From positions 62,001 through 126,000 of the forward strand of contig NZ_VPFD01000016.1 of assembly GCF_008014745.1 (NCBI RefSeq): a stretch of 64,000 nt of DNA, read 5' to 3'. Of the stretch, positions 29,557-36,550 are shown in pieces (positions within the stretch are counted from its first letter, which is position 1; each line of letters starts with the position of its first letter). Source of the stretch: Massilia arenae (GTDB lineage: Bacteria; Pseudomonadota; Gammaproteobacteria; Burkholderiales; Burkholderiaceae_D). The notes beneath the pieces are model-generated. The model did no database searches, was not told the origin of the DNA, and worked only from the letters and a program-made list of their open reading frames with translations. The translations under genes were made by a program, and so were the position numbers.

Positions 29557-30482
29557 GCCAGCCTTTCGGCATCCTGGGCGATGCGCTTGCGCAGGGCCTC
29601 GTCGGGCATCCGGCCAGTGCCGGCCAGCAGGTTCTCGCGCACGTGGGCCACGTTCGAGGTGGCGGGGATCGCGCAGGTGACGGCGGGATGGGACACAAGG
29701 AACTTCAGCAGCGCCTGCGCCCAGGTGGTGCAGCCGATATCCGCGGCCCAGCCGGGCAGCGGCTTGCCGGCCAGCGCCTGCGTCAAATCTCCCTGGCGGA
29801 ACGGCCGGTTGACGATCACGCCGATGCGGCGCTCGCGCGCCAGCGGCAGGATGCGCTGTTCGACCTCGCGGTCGAGGGCGTTGTACGAGATTTGCACGAA
29901 GTCGATAGGGTGCGAGGCCATGATCTTCTCGATCTCGCCGTGGCGCCGCCCTTCGGACGTCGTGATGCCGACATAGCGCAGCCGCCCCTCCTTCTTCATC
30001 GCCAGCAGGGTCTGCAGATGCTCTTCCCACGACAGCAGGTTATGCACCTGCAGCAGGTCGAAGCGTGGCACGCGCCACAGTTTTCGGGAAGTCTCGATCT
30101 GCTGCACGCCACGGGCGCCGCCGCTGATCCACACCTTGTCGGCCGAGAACAAGGTCGGCGGCTTGATGGCTTGCACGGCTTCGCCGATCACGTCCTGGGC
30201 CGAGCCGTACATGGGGGACGAGTCGATCATCCGGCCGCCGCCAGCGAGGAACTGGCGCATCACCTCCTGGCATTCCTTGCGCGCCTGCGGGTCGCGGCCG
30301 ACGTTGAAGGTGATCCAGCTGCCCAGGCCGATGACGGGGATCTGCTCACCGGACGAGGGGATCGGGCGGGTGAGCAGCGGCGCCCTGGCTGGCGCGGCGT
30401 GCAGCATTGGCAGGGCCAGGCTGCCGGATGCGGCGAGCATTGCTTGCAGTAGGCGGCGGCGTGAAGGTGAGTCCAGTATCAT
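29553..30482 (-). CDS. Aldo/keto reductase with Tat-type signal
   Basis: This is an NAD(P)H-dependent oxidoreductase of the aldo/keto reductase fold (309 residues). The N-terminus carries a twin-arginine signal (SRRRLLQAML then a hydrophobic stretch to AAPA), so export to the periplasm is predicted, unusual for the family. The barrel includes VIGLGSWITFNVG and the MIDSSPMYGSAQ segment with the catalytic Asp/Tyr. QVHNLLSWEEHL stands where the conserved His lies, and FVQISYNALDREVE follows. An ATG at 30497 is in frame, but the ATG at 30482 has a GAGGA site at the proper distance. It is coupled to the DUF6064 gene. Confidence 0.88.
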   Translation of the reverse strand: MILDSPSRRRLLQAMLAASGSLALPMLHAAPARAPLLTRPIPSSGEQIPVIGLGSWITFNVGRDPQARKECQEVMRQFLAGGGRMIDSSPMYGSAQDVIGEAVQAIKPPTLFSADKVWISGGARGVQQIETSRKLWRVPRFDLLQVHNLLSWEEHLQTLLAMKKEGRLRYVGITTSEGRRHGEIEKIMASHPIDFVQISYNALDREVEQRILPLARERRIGVIVNRPFRQGDLTQALAGKPLPGWAADIGCTTWAQALLKFLVSHPAVTCAIPATSNVAHVRENLLAGTGRMPDEALRKRIAQDAERLA

Positions 30483-30552
30483 CCTTGTTCCTCGCATGGC
30501 TGAGTGCAGGAATCAACAGGATACTGCGTCTAAAGATGAGATGGCGCTGCTA

Positions 30553-30762
30553 TCAGTGCTGTTCCGGCCCGGACGGTGGCTTGTCGCGCAGTTGGCGCCG
30601 CAGACGCCGATTGTCGAGCCAGAGCGTTACCATCGCAATGGCCGCCAGCACGACAAATCCGTTTTCGCCGAGGTAGCGCCAGAAGGCCCATGCTGCCCCT
30701 GCTGCGACGAGGCCCGTCAACAGCAGCAGAGAGCGGTCTTTGAATGATGTCTTGAAGATCAT
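30553..30762 (-). CDS. Small two-helix membrane protein
   Basis: I do not recognise a family. The 69-residue product has two hydrophobic segments (SLLLLTGLVAAGAAWAFW and GFVVLAAIAMVTLWL) and a basic C-terminal tail (DNRRLRRQLRDK). The frame is open further up, but that part would run through the tRNA-Gly gene, so the ATG at 30762 is the latest sensible start. It has no strong ribosome site. It lies between the aldo/keto reductase gene and the tRNA. Confidence 0.55.
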   Translation of the reverse strand: MIFKTSFKDRSLLLLTGLVAAGAAWAFWRYLGENGFVVLAAIAMVTLWLDNRRLRRQLRDKPPSGPEQH

Positions 30763-30795
30763 TTCATGAGCATCGGCGGATACGACATGATCGCG

Positions 30796-30869
30796 TGGAG
30801 CGGGTGAAGGGAATCGAACCCTCGTATGAAGCTTGGGAAGCTGCCGTTCTACCATTGAACTACACCCGC
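30796..30869 (-). tRNA. tRNA-Gly (anticodon CCC)
   Basis: A full cloverleaf reads on the minus strand: acceptor GCGGGTG/CACCCGC perfect, D arm GTTC/GAAC, anticodon loop TTCCCAA with CCC at 30835-30837, and T arm GAGGG-TTCGATT-CCCTT. The 3' end TCCA is encoded. The anticodon stem GCAGC/GCTTC has one C-T mismatch. It reads GGG glycine codons. Confidence 0.96.
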
Positions 30870-30937
30870 GTTGCCAGCATTCTACGCGCGTTTGGGACGG
30901 TTTGACAATTTCCCGTCCCTCCCGCGCCTGCCCCGGA

Positions 30938-31969
30938 TCAATCCGGCTGCTCGACCGTATATCCCTTCGCTGCCAGCGCAGCAATCACCCCTTTCGGGTC
31001 GAAGATACTCTCGATCTTCAGCACGGCGAAGGTCGAGGCATTGGCCGCGAGCGCCTTCTCGGCCGAAGCAATCCACATCGCATCCGCGCGTGCCTTCATG
31101 TTCTTGAATTCGGGCTCGGCATCGAATGCCGCGCTGTTCATCAGGGCGCCGAAGCAGGCCTCTTCACGCGTGGCGAAGTCCAGCTTGCGCATCTCATCCA
31201 CGTCGCCCTTGGCCCATGCATTGGCGCGCCGGCTGGCGGCCTCGAGGTCCTGTTCCAGCGTAGCCATCGTGCGCGTCAGGCAGGCGGCGTCGCCCAGGGT
31301 CGATTTCTTGAAATTCTTCAGCACCGTGCGCGCATTGTCCATCGGCAGCTGGAAGGTCGACGCGGTCTCCTTCAGCTTCGCCTTCTTGACCAGGTCCAGC
31401 AGCGGCTTGCGCACCGTGTAGCTGTCGACCAGGCCCGCCTGCTTGCGCGCGGCGTTCGACAACACCTCCGCCGCGAAGATCGGACGCTCGCGCTCGACGT
31501 CATCGTTCTCAGGCAGGTACTTGGCCTTGAGCGCGGTCCAGCGCGCGTAGTCTTCGGCCGGCATCACGTCGCGCAAGGTTGCGCCATCCGGATTCTTGCG
31601 CATACCGATCATGCTCGGCAATAGTGTGATCGACTTGAAGAAACCGGGATTGGCTGAAGCGGTTGGCGGCGACAGGTATTCCTGCGAATTACGGATCACA
31701 TTCTCGACCTGCTGCGAGCGCCACTGCATGTCCTGCGGCACCGGCCCGTACATGCCGAACACCCACAAGACGTGCTCGCCCTTCGACACTTTCCACATAC
31801 CCGGGCCGGGACGCTGGGCCACGACGTGGATCTGCTCCGGCACCGGTTCGGCAGCGGTCTCAAGCGCATCGACGGCGGCCTGCGCCGTGACGGCCACATC
31901 TTCCGATTGCGCCCAGGCGGGAGCGGCCAGCATGCATATGCAGAAAGCAGGTACGGCGAGCTTGTTCAT
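30938..31969 (-). CDS. TraB/GumN family protein, exported
   Basis: The 343-residue protein has a clear signal peptide (MNKLAVPAFCICMLAAPAWA, cleavage near 20). The mature part starts with an Ala/Glu-rich stretch, then a TraB/GumN-like domain with MWKVSKGEHVLWVFGMYGPVP, in which the usual GT(H/I)H motif is changed to GMYG. Two more family features, MATLEQDLEAASR and NASTFAVLKIESIFDPKGVIAAL, are seen near the C-terminus. TraB/GumN domains resemble metalloproteases, but the altered motif suggests this one may not be active. It lies beside tRNA-Gly. Confidence 0.78.
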   Translation of the reverse strand: MNKLAVPAFCICMLAAPAWAQSEDVAVTAQAAVDALETAAEPVPEQIHVVAQRPGPGMWKVSKGEHVLWVFGMYGPVPQDMQWRSQQVENVIRNSQEYLSPPTASANPGFFKSITLLPSMIGMRKNPDGATLRDVMPAEDYARWTALKAKYLPENDDVERERPIFAAEVLSNAARKQAGLVDSYTVRKPLLDLVKKAKLKETASTFQLPMDNARTVLKNFKKSTLGDAACLTRTMATLEQDLEAASRRANAWAKGDVDEMRKLDFATREEACFGALMNSAAFDAEPEFKNMKARADAMWIASAEKALAANASTFAVLKIESIFDPKGVIAALAAKGYTVEQPD

Positions 31970-32062
31970 GAAATGATCCGGTGATGAGAATCGCCAGATC
32001 TTACGCCAATGGCATCGTTGGCGAACCCGCTGTAACACGGCTGTTTCAATTACATGAGCAGC

Positions 32063-32087
32063 GCATATTGTGCATATAAATGCATAT
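32063..32087. repeat. Three GCATAT repeats before the TraB/GumN gene
   Basis: GCATAT occurs at 32063-32068, 32072-32077 and 32082-32087, that is every 9-10 bp, in the 119-bp gap upstream of the TraB/GumN gene. The spacing of about one helical turn would suit a regulator, but no partner is known and chance cannot be excluded. Confidence 0.3.
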
Positions 32088-32088
32088 G

Positions 32089-33642
32089 TCAGCCTTCCGG
32101 CGGCTCCGGAACGTCGGGCCGGTCCAGCAATTCCTGCGCCAGCCTCAAGCCCTCGACCATCACCGAAAGCGCCTCGTGCTTGCTCGCTTCGTCCGGCACG
32201 CGCAGCACGTACGACGGGTGATAGACCGTCACCACCCAGCTGTCGCCATGGCGCACCGGCCGTCCCAGCTTGTCCTTCAACGTCACGCTGCCGGTCTGCA
32301 GCACCGACTTGAGCGCGGTCGCGCCCATGGCCACGATGACCCTGGGTTTGCGGGTGGCGATCTCCTTCTCGAGCCAGTAGTGGCAGGCCTCGATCTCCTT
32401 CTGCGCCGGCGTCTTGTGCAGGCGCCGCTTGCCGCGCGGCTCCCACTTGAAATGCTTGACGGCGTTGGTGATGTAGACGCCCTCGCGCTCCACGCCGGCC
32501 TGCTCGAACACGCGGTCGAGCAGCTTGCCGGCCGGGCCCACGAAGGGCCGGCCGGCCAGGTCTTCCTGGTCGCCCGGCTGTTCGCCGACAAGCATGATCT
32601 TTGCGTGTTTCGGCCCTTCGCCGCCGACCGCCTGGGTCGCGTGTTCCCAGAGCTCGCAGCGTCGGCACTCGTCCAGCTTCGACGGCAGCTGTCGCTCGGG
32701 CTGCGCCATTTCCGCTTCGATCGGGATCGTGCGACCGCTGCGCCTTCCCACCGCCTCCACCTGGCCGATGCGGCGCGCGCCGAGGCCGGCCTGGCTTACC
32801 AGGGACGGCACCAGCGCGCCTTCCGGCAGGTTCTTCCAGAAGCGCGAAGGAATATGGCTGTTCATCACCTGCGTGTTCAGGCGCGCCGGATTGAAGATGC
32901 TGCGGTAATAGGTCAGCCACAGCGCCTCGCCGGCATCGTCGAGATCGGCCGCGCTCGACATCAGGGGGCCGGTATGGTGCAGGGTGGCGCCGTCCCACAG
33001 CACGCTGGCGTCGGGCGTGGCGATCATCCAGCTCACTTTGCCCATGCGCGCGACGAAGTGTTCGGCCACCTGCGGCAAGACATCGTGGGCGGGTTCGAAC
33101 CAGGCCACGAAATGGGGCGCGCCGGCCTCCATCGGCCGTTCGCGGAATCGGATGTAGGCGTGCATATCGTGTACCTCGCGCCGCACTGCCTTGGCCATCG
33201 TGTGCAGCCGCTGCCCGTCCGGATCGGCGGGCGACTGCACGTCGTGCTCGCCCTGCTGCCAGCGCCAGATCACCCGGTACAGGAAGGCCCAGCGGTCATG
33301 GTCGCGGTAGCAGGCGGCGGTCTGCAGCATCTCCATCAGGGAGCGCGGGACTTGTGGCCTCGGCGGCCTTGGCGCCGTTGCGTTCGAAGGCTCCTGCGCG
33401 GCTGCTTGCACCTGGGACGACAGAAGGTCGCCTCCATGATGCGCGGCCTCGCCCGGCGCACCCGAGAACAGGTCGGCGCCCGGCGCACCCCAGGTGATCG
33501 CCTGGGGCGGCACGCCGGCGCGCAGCAGTTCGCGCGCCACCGCGCGCCACGTGGTAAAACCGTCCACCAGCAACGGCTGGCCCGCGCGCACGCTCGCTAC
33601 CGCGGTTGCGGCGAGGGCGGCGGCGCTGGCGTCCAGGTTCAT
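32089..33642 (-). CDS. DUF4130-UdgX fusion, uracil-DNA glycosylase family
   Basis: The 517-residue protein joins two parts. Residues about 1-300 match DUF4130, a domain paired with the neighbouring radical SAM repair protein family. Residues about 310-517 are a UdgX-type uracil-DNA glycosylase with an iron-sulfur signature CRRC (326-329), motif VGEQPGDQEDLAG, and the diagnostic KRRLH loop (405-409). In Mycobacterium UdgX the His of KRRIH forms a covalent bond with DNA after uracil excision, so His409 is the expected equivalent. The ATG at 33642 overlaps the stop of the radical SAM gene by 4 bp (ATGA). Both are controlled by a LexA box. Confidence 0.93.
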   Translation of the reverse strand: MNLDASAAALAATAVASVRAGQPLLVDGFTTWRAVARELLRAGVPPQAITWGAPGADLFSGAPGEAAHHGGDLLSSQVQAAAQEPSNATAPRPPRPQVPRSLMEMLQTAACYRDHDRWAFLYRVIWRWQQGEHDVQSPADPDGQRLHTMAKAVRREVHDMHAYIRFRERPMEAGAPHFVAWFEPAHDVLPQVAEHFVARMGKVSWMIATPDASVLWDGATLHHTGPLMSSAADLDDAGEALWLTYYRSIFNPARLNTQVMNSHIPSRFWKNLPEGALVPSLVSQAGLGARRIGQVEAVGRRSGRTIPIEAEMAQPERQLPSKLDECRRCELWEHATQAVGGEGPKHAKIMLVGEQPGDQEDLAGRPFVGPAGKLLDRVFEQAGVEREGVYITNAVKHFKWEPRGKRRLHKTPAQKEIEACHYWLEKEIATRKPRVIVAMGATALKSVLQTGSVTLKDKLGRPVRHGDSWVVTVYHPSYVLRVPDEASKHEALSVMVEGLRLAQELLDRPDVPEPPEG

Positions 33643-34868
33643 GCCGCCTGCAATTCGGGCCACAGGTTCATCTGCTGCGGCGCATCGGCCATGTGCTTGC
33701 GCAGCAGGTCGGAACTGGTCGCGCCCTGCGCCGGCTTGTAGTCGGCGGTGACGACGAAGGGGGCGAGCTTCTTGAGGCTGCAGCGCAGGCGAGACAGATC
33801 TTCCCAGCGGATGCGGCGCAGGCGGCGCAGCTCGACGATGCGCTTGGCGTTGCGCAGGCCGATGCCAGGAATGCGCGGGATCAGCGATGCATCCACCCGG
33901 TTCAGGTCCATCGGAAAATGCTCGCGATTGCTCAAGGCCCAGGCCAGCTTGGGGTCGACGTCCAGCGCCAGGTTGCCCGTCTGCGGCATCAGTTCGCCGG
34001 CCGTGAAGCCATAGCCGCGCAACAGAAAGTCTGCCTGGTACAGGCGGTGCTCGCGCAGCAGCGGCGGCGGCGCCAGCGGCACGCTGCCGGGGCTTTGCGG
34101 GATCGGGCTGAAGGCCGAGTAGTACACGCGCTTGAGTTTATAGCTGCCGTACAGCGTCTCGGCCGTGTTCAGGATGGTGTGGTCGTCGCTGGCGTCGGCG
34201 CCGACGATCATCTGCGTGCTCTGGCCGGCCGGCGCAAAGGCCGGCGCCTTCGGCTCTTCGGCTTTTTCGTCCAGCTTGCGGCGAATGGAACCCATCGCCA
34301 GCTTGATCGTGTGGACGCTCTTTTCGGGCGCGAGGCGGGTCACGCTGTCGTGGGTCGGCAGCTCGATGTTCACCGACAGGCGGTCGGCCCAGCGGCCGGC
34401 TTCCTGGATCAGCAATGGATCGGCGTCGGGGATGGTCTTGAGGTGGATGTAGCCGCGGAACTGGTGCACCTCGCGCAGCTGGCGCGCCACCGCGACCAGC
34501 TGCTCCATCGTGTAGTCGGCCGACTGGATGATGCCCGAGCTGAGGAACAGGCCGTCGATGTAGTTGCGCAGGTAAAAATCCTGGGTCAGCTTGACCACCT
34601 CGTCGACCGCGAAGCGCGCCCGCGGCACGTTCGAGGTGCGCCGGTTGATGCAGTACTGGCAGTCGTAGATGCAGAAATTGGTGAGCAGGATCTTGAGCAG
34701 CGAGACGCAGCGGCCGTCCGGCGTATAGCTGTGGCAGATGCCCATGCCGGTGGTGGCGCCCAGGCCGTCCTTGCCTTCGGAGCCGCGCTTGGGCGCACCG
34801 CTGCTGGCGCAGGATGCGTCGTACTTGGCCGCGTCGGCCAGGATTTCGAGCTTGTCGTTGAGTTCCAT
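33639..34868 (-). CDS. Putative DNA modification/repair radical SAM protein
   Basis: The 409-residue protein has the radical SAM cluster motif CIYDCQYC (Cys66, Cys70, Cys73) after a conserved HSYTPDGRCVSLLKILLTN-type lead, and a C-terminal helix-hairpin-helix (RIPGIGLRNAKRIVELRRL), which suggests DNA binding. This combination matches the TIGR03916 family, known to co-occur with DUF4130 proteins. The lesion or base acted on is not established. The ATG at 34868 starts 11 bp after a LexA operator. It is coupled by ATGA overlap to the DUF4130-UdgX gene. No ribosome site is seen, so translation may begin on a near-leaderless transcript. Confidence 0.92.
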   Translation of the reverse strand: MELNDKLEILADAAKYDASCASSGAPKRGSEGKDGLGATTGMGICHSYTPDGRCVSLLKILLTNFCIYDCQYCINRRTSNVPRARFAVDEVVKLTQDFYLRNYIDGLFLSSGIIQSADYTMEQLVAVARQLREVHQFRGYIHLKTIPDADPLLIQEAGRWADRLSVNIELPTHDSVTRLAPEKSVHTIKLAMGSIRRKLDEKAEEPKAPAFAPAGQSTQMIVGADASDDHTILNTAETLYGSYKLKRVYYSAFSPIPQSPGSVPLAPPPLLREHRLYQADFLLRGYGFTAGELMPQTGNLALDVDPKLAWALSNREHFPMDLNRVDASLIPRIPGIGLRNAKRIVELRRLRRIRWEDLSRLRCSLKKLAPFVVTADYKPAQGATSSDLLRKHMADAPQQMNLWPELQAA

Positions 34869-34879
34869 CGCGCAGGCGT

Positions 34880-34899
34880 GACTGTATGGGCATACAGTA
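34880..34899 (-). promoter_or_regulatory. LexA operator of the radical SAM/UdgX operon
   Basis: The minus strand reads TACTGT-N8-ACAGTC, a perfect CTGT-N8-ACAG core (34882-34897), with TATACT as a -10 overlapping its upstream half, just as at nadK. No good -35 is visible. It lies 11 bp before the radical SAM ATG. The 104-bp gap (34869-34972) holds nothing else notable. Confidence 0.85.
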
Positions 34900-34972
34900 T
34901 AACGCGGCGTGCATACGCACACGGTGCACTGGCGCAGCCGTGCACACCTGCCGACGGTTCAAATGCGGTACA

Positions 34973-36544
34973 TCAGACTGAAATCAAACGCTCCGCCTGG
35001 GACAACTGTTGCGGCTCCATCCGCCCGGCGATCTTTGCCATGTAGGCCGTGGCCGGCGCCACGCCGGCGCCGCCGGCCCGGTGCAGCCAGGCATAGGCTT
35101 CGACCAGGTCGCGCTGGGCGCCCTGTCCCGCCGCATACATCACGCCGAGGTTGAACTGGGCCCGCGCATGGCCCTGGCGCGCGGCGCACAGGTACCAGAA
35201 ATGGGCCGCCTCGTAGTCGCGCTCCACGCCCTTGCCGCAGTCGTAGCGCAGCCCCAGCTCGAACTGTGCCAGCGCGTGCCTGTGGTCGGCCGCCTTGTGG
35301 AACCAGTCGGTCGCCTCGAACGGGTCGCCGCTCTCCAGGCGGTCGAGCAGCGCGCCGACCATGTACTGGGCCGGCGCGTAATCCTGGCCGGCCGCGCGCC
35401 GGTACCAGGCCAGGGCCTGCGCGCTGTCCTGTTCGACGCCGTTGCCACTCTCATAGCGCAGGCCCAGGTCGAACTGGGCGCGCAGGTGTCCCTGCTCGGC
35501 CGCCTTGCGATACCACTCGGTCGCCTGGGCCGGATCCTGCTCGACCCCGTTGCCGGCATCGAGCAGCTGCCCAAGTTGGTACTGGGCCGCCGGCAGTCCC
35601 TGCTCGGCCGCGCGCCGGTACCAGGCGGCCGCCTGCGCCGCGTCGACCGCGACGCCCTGTCCGCGTTCATAGCGCATGCCGAGGCTGTTCTGGGCGCCGG
35701 CATGGCCCTGGTTTCCGGCGCGCCGGTACCATGCCAGGGCCAGCGCCTCGTCGCGCGCCACGCCGTGACCCGTGTCGTAGATCAGCGCGAGATTGAACTG
35801 CGAGCTGGCGTGTCCCTGCTCGCCGGCGCGGCCGTACCACAGGATCGCCTGCCGGCTGTCCTGCTCGACGTCCTGGCCCTTGTCGTAGCGCAGGCCGAGG
35901 TTGAACTGGGCCGGCGCATGGCCCTGCTCCGCTGCCTTGCGCATCCAGGCCAGCGCTTCGCGCGCGTCGCGCGCCACGCCCTGGCCGGCGTCGTAGCGCA
36001 GTCCCAGGTTGTACTGCGAGCGCATATAGCCCTGCTCGGCGGCGCGCCGATACCAGTGCAGCGCCGCTTCCTGGTCCTGGGCCACGCCCTTGCCGGTCTC
36101 GAACATCATGCCCAGGTTGTGCTGCGCGCCCGGCTCGCCCTGGTCGGCCGCCTGGCTGAACCAGTGCAGCGCCTGGCCCACGTCGCTGGCCACGCCATGG
36201 CCTTTCGCATACAGCCAGCCCAGGTTGTACTGGGCCGGCGCATAACCCTGTTCGGCCGCGCGCCCATACCAGTGGGCCGCCTGGCCGAAGTCCTGCTCGA
36301 CGCCCTGGCCCTTCTGGAGCATCACGGCCAGGTTGTACTGGGCCTGCACCAATCCCGACGCCGCCGCCATCCGGTACCAGGCCACCGCCAGCTCGTCGCT
36401 CTTGGGCACGCCCTGGCCGCTCACGTACATGAAGCCCAGGCTGTGCTGGGCCTGCACCACGCCGCGCTCGGCCTGCGCCTTTACTCGCAAGAACTCAGCG
36501 CTATAAGTAGGCGTGGCGCTCGATTGCAGCGTGGCGTCGAGCAT
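34973..36544 (-). CDS. Sel1-repeat (TPR-like) protein
   Basis: The 523-residue protein is made almost wholly of about 13 Sel1-like repeats of 36 residues, each of the form A-x-x-x-Y-x-x-G-x-G-V-x-x-D-x-x-x-A-x-x-W-Y-x-x-A-A-x-x-G. Repeats run from about residue 24 to 505. No signal peptide is seen, so it is likely cytoplasmic. Sel1 repeats form solenoid scaffolds that bind other proteins. It follows the REC-PAS-GGDEF-EAL gene by 6 bp, so it probably works as a scaffold or partner of that signalling operon. This is inferred from position only. Confidence 0.92.
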   Translation of the reverse strand: MLDATLQSSATPTYSAEFLRVKAQAERGVVQAQHSLGFMYVSGQGVPKSDELAVAWYRMAAASGLVQAQYNLAVMLQKGQGVEQDFGQAAHWYGRAAEQGYAPAQYNLGWLYAKGHGVASDVGQALHWFSQAADQGEPGAQHNLGMMFETGKGVAQDQEAALHWYRRAAEQGYMRSQYNLGLRYDAGQGVARDAREALAWMRKAAEQGHAPAQFNLGLRYDKGQDVEQDSRQAILWYGRAGEQGHASSQFNLALIYDTGHGVARDEALALAWYRRAGNQGHAGAQNSLGMRYERGQGVAVDAAQAAAWYRRAAEQGLPAAQYQLGQLLDAGNGVEQDPAQATEWYRKAAEQGHLRAQFDLGLRYESGNGVEQDSAQALAWYRRAAGQDYAPAQYMVGALLDRLESGDPFEATDWFHKAADHRHALAQFELGLRYDCGKGVERDYEAAHFWYLCAARQGHARAQFNLGVMYAAGQGAQRDLVEAYAWLHRAGGAGVAPATAYMAKIAGRMEPQQLSQAERLISV

Positions 36545-36550
36545 GATCGG

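Noticed and set aside
34973..36544. Regularly spaced repeats that could suggest a CRISPR array
   Set aside because: The period is 108 bp in a coding frame and the repeats are imperfect; they are Sel1 repeats of a protein.
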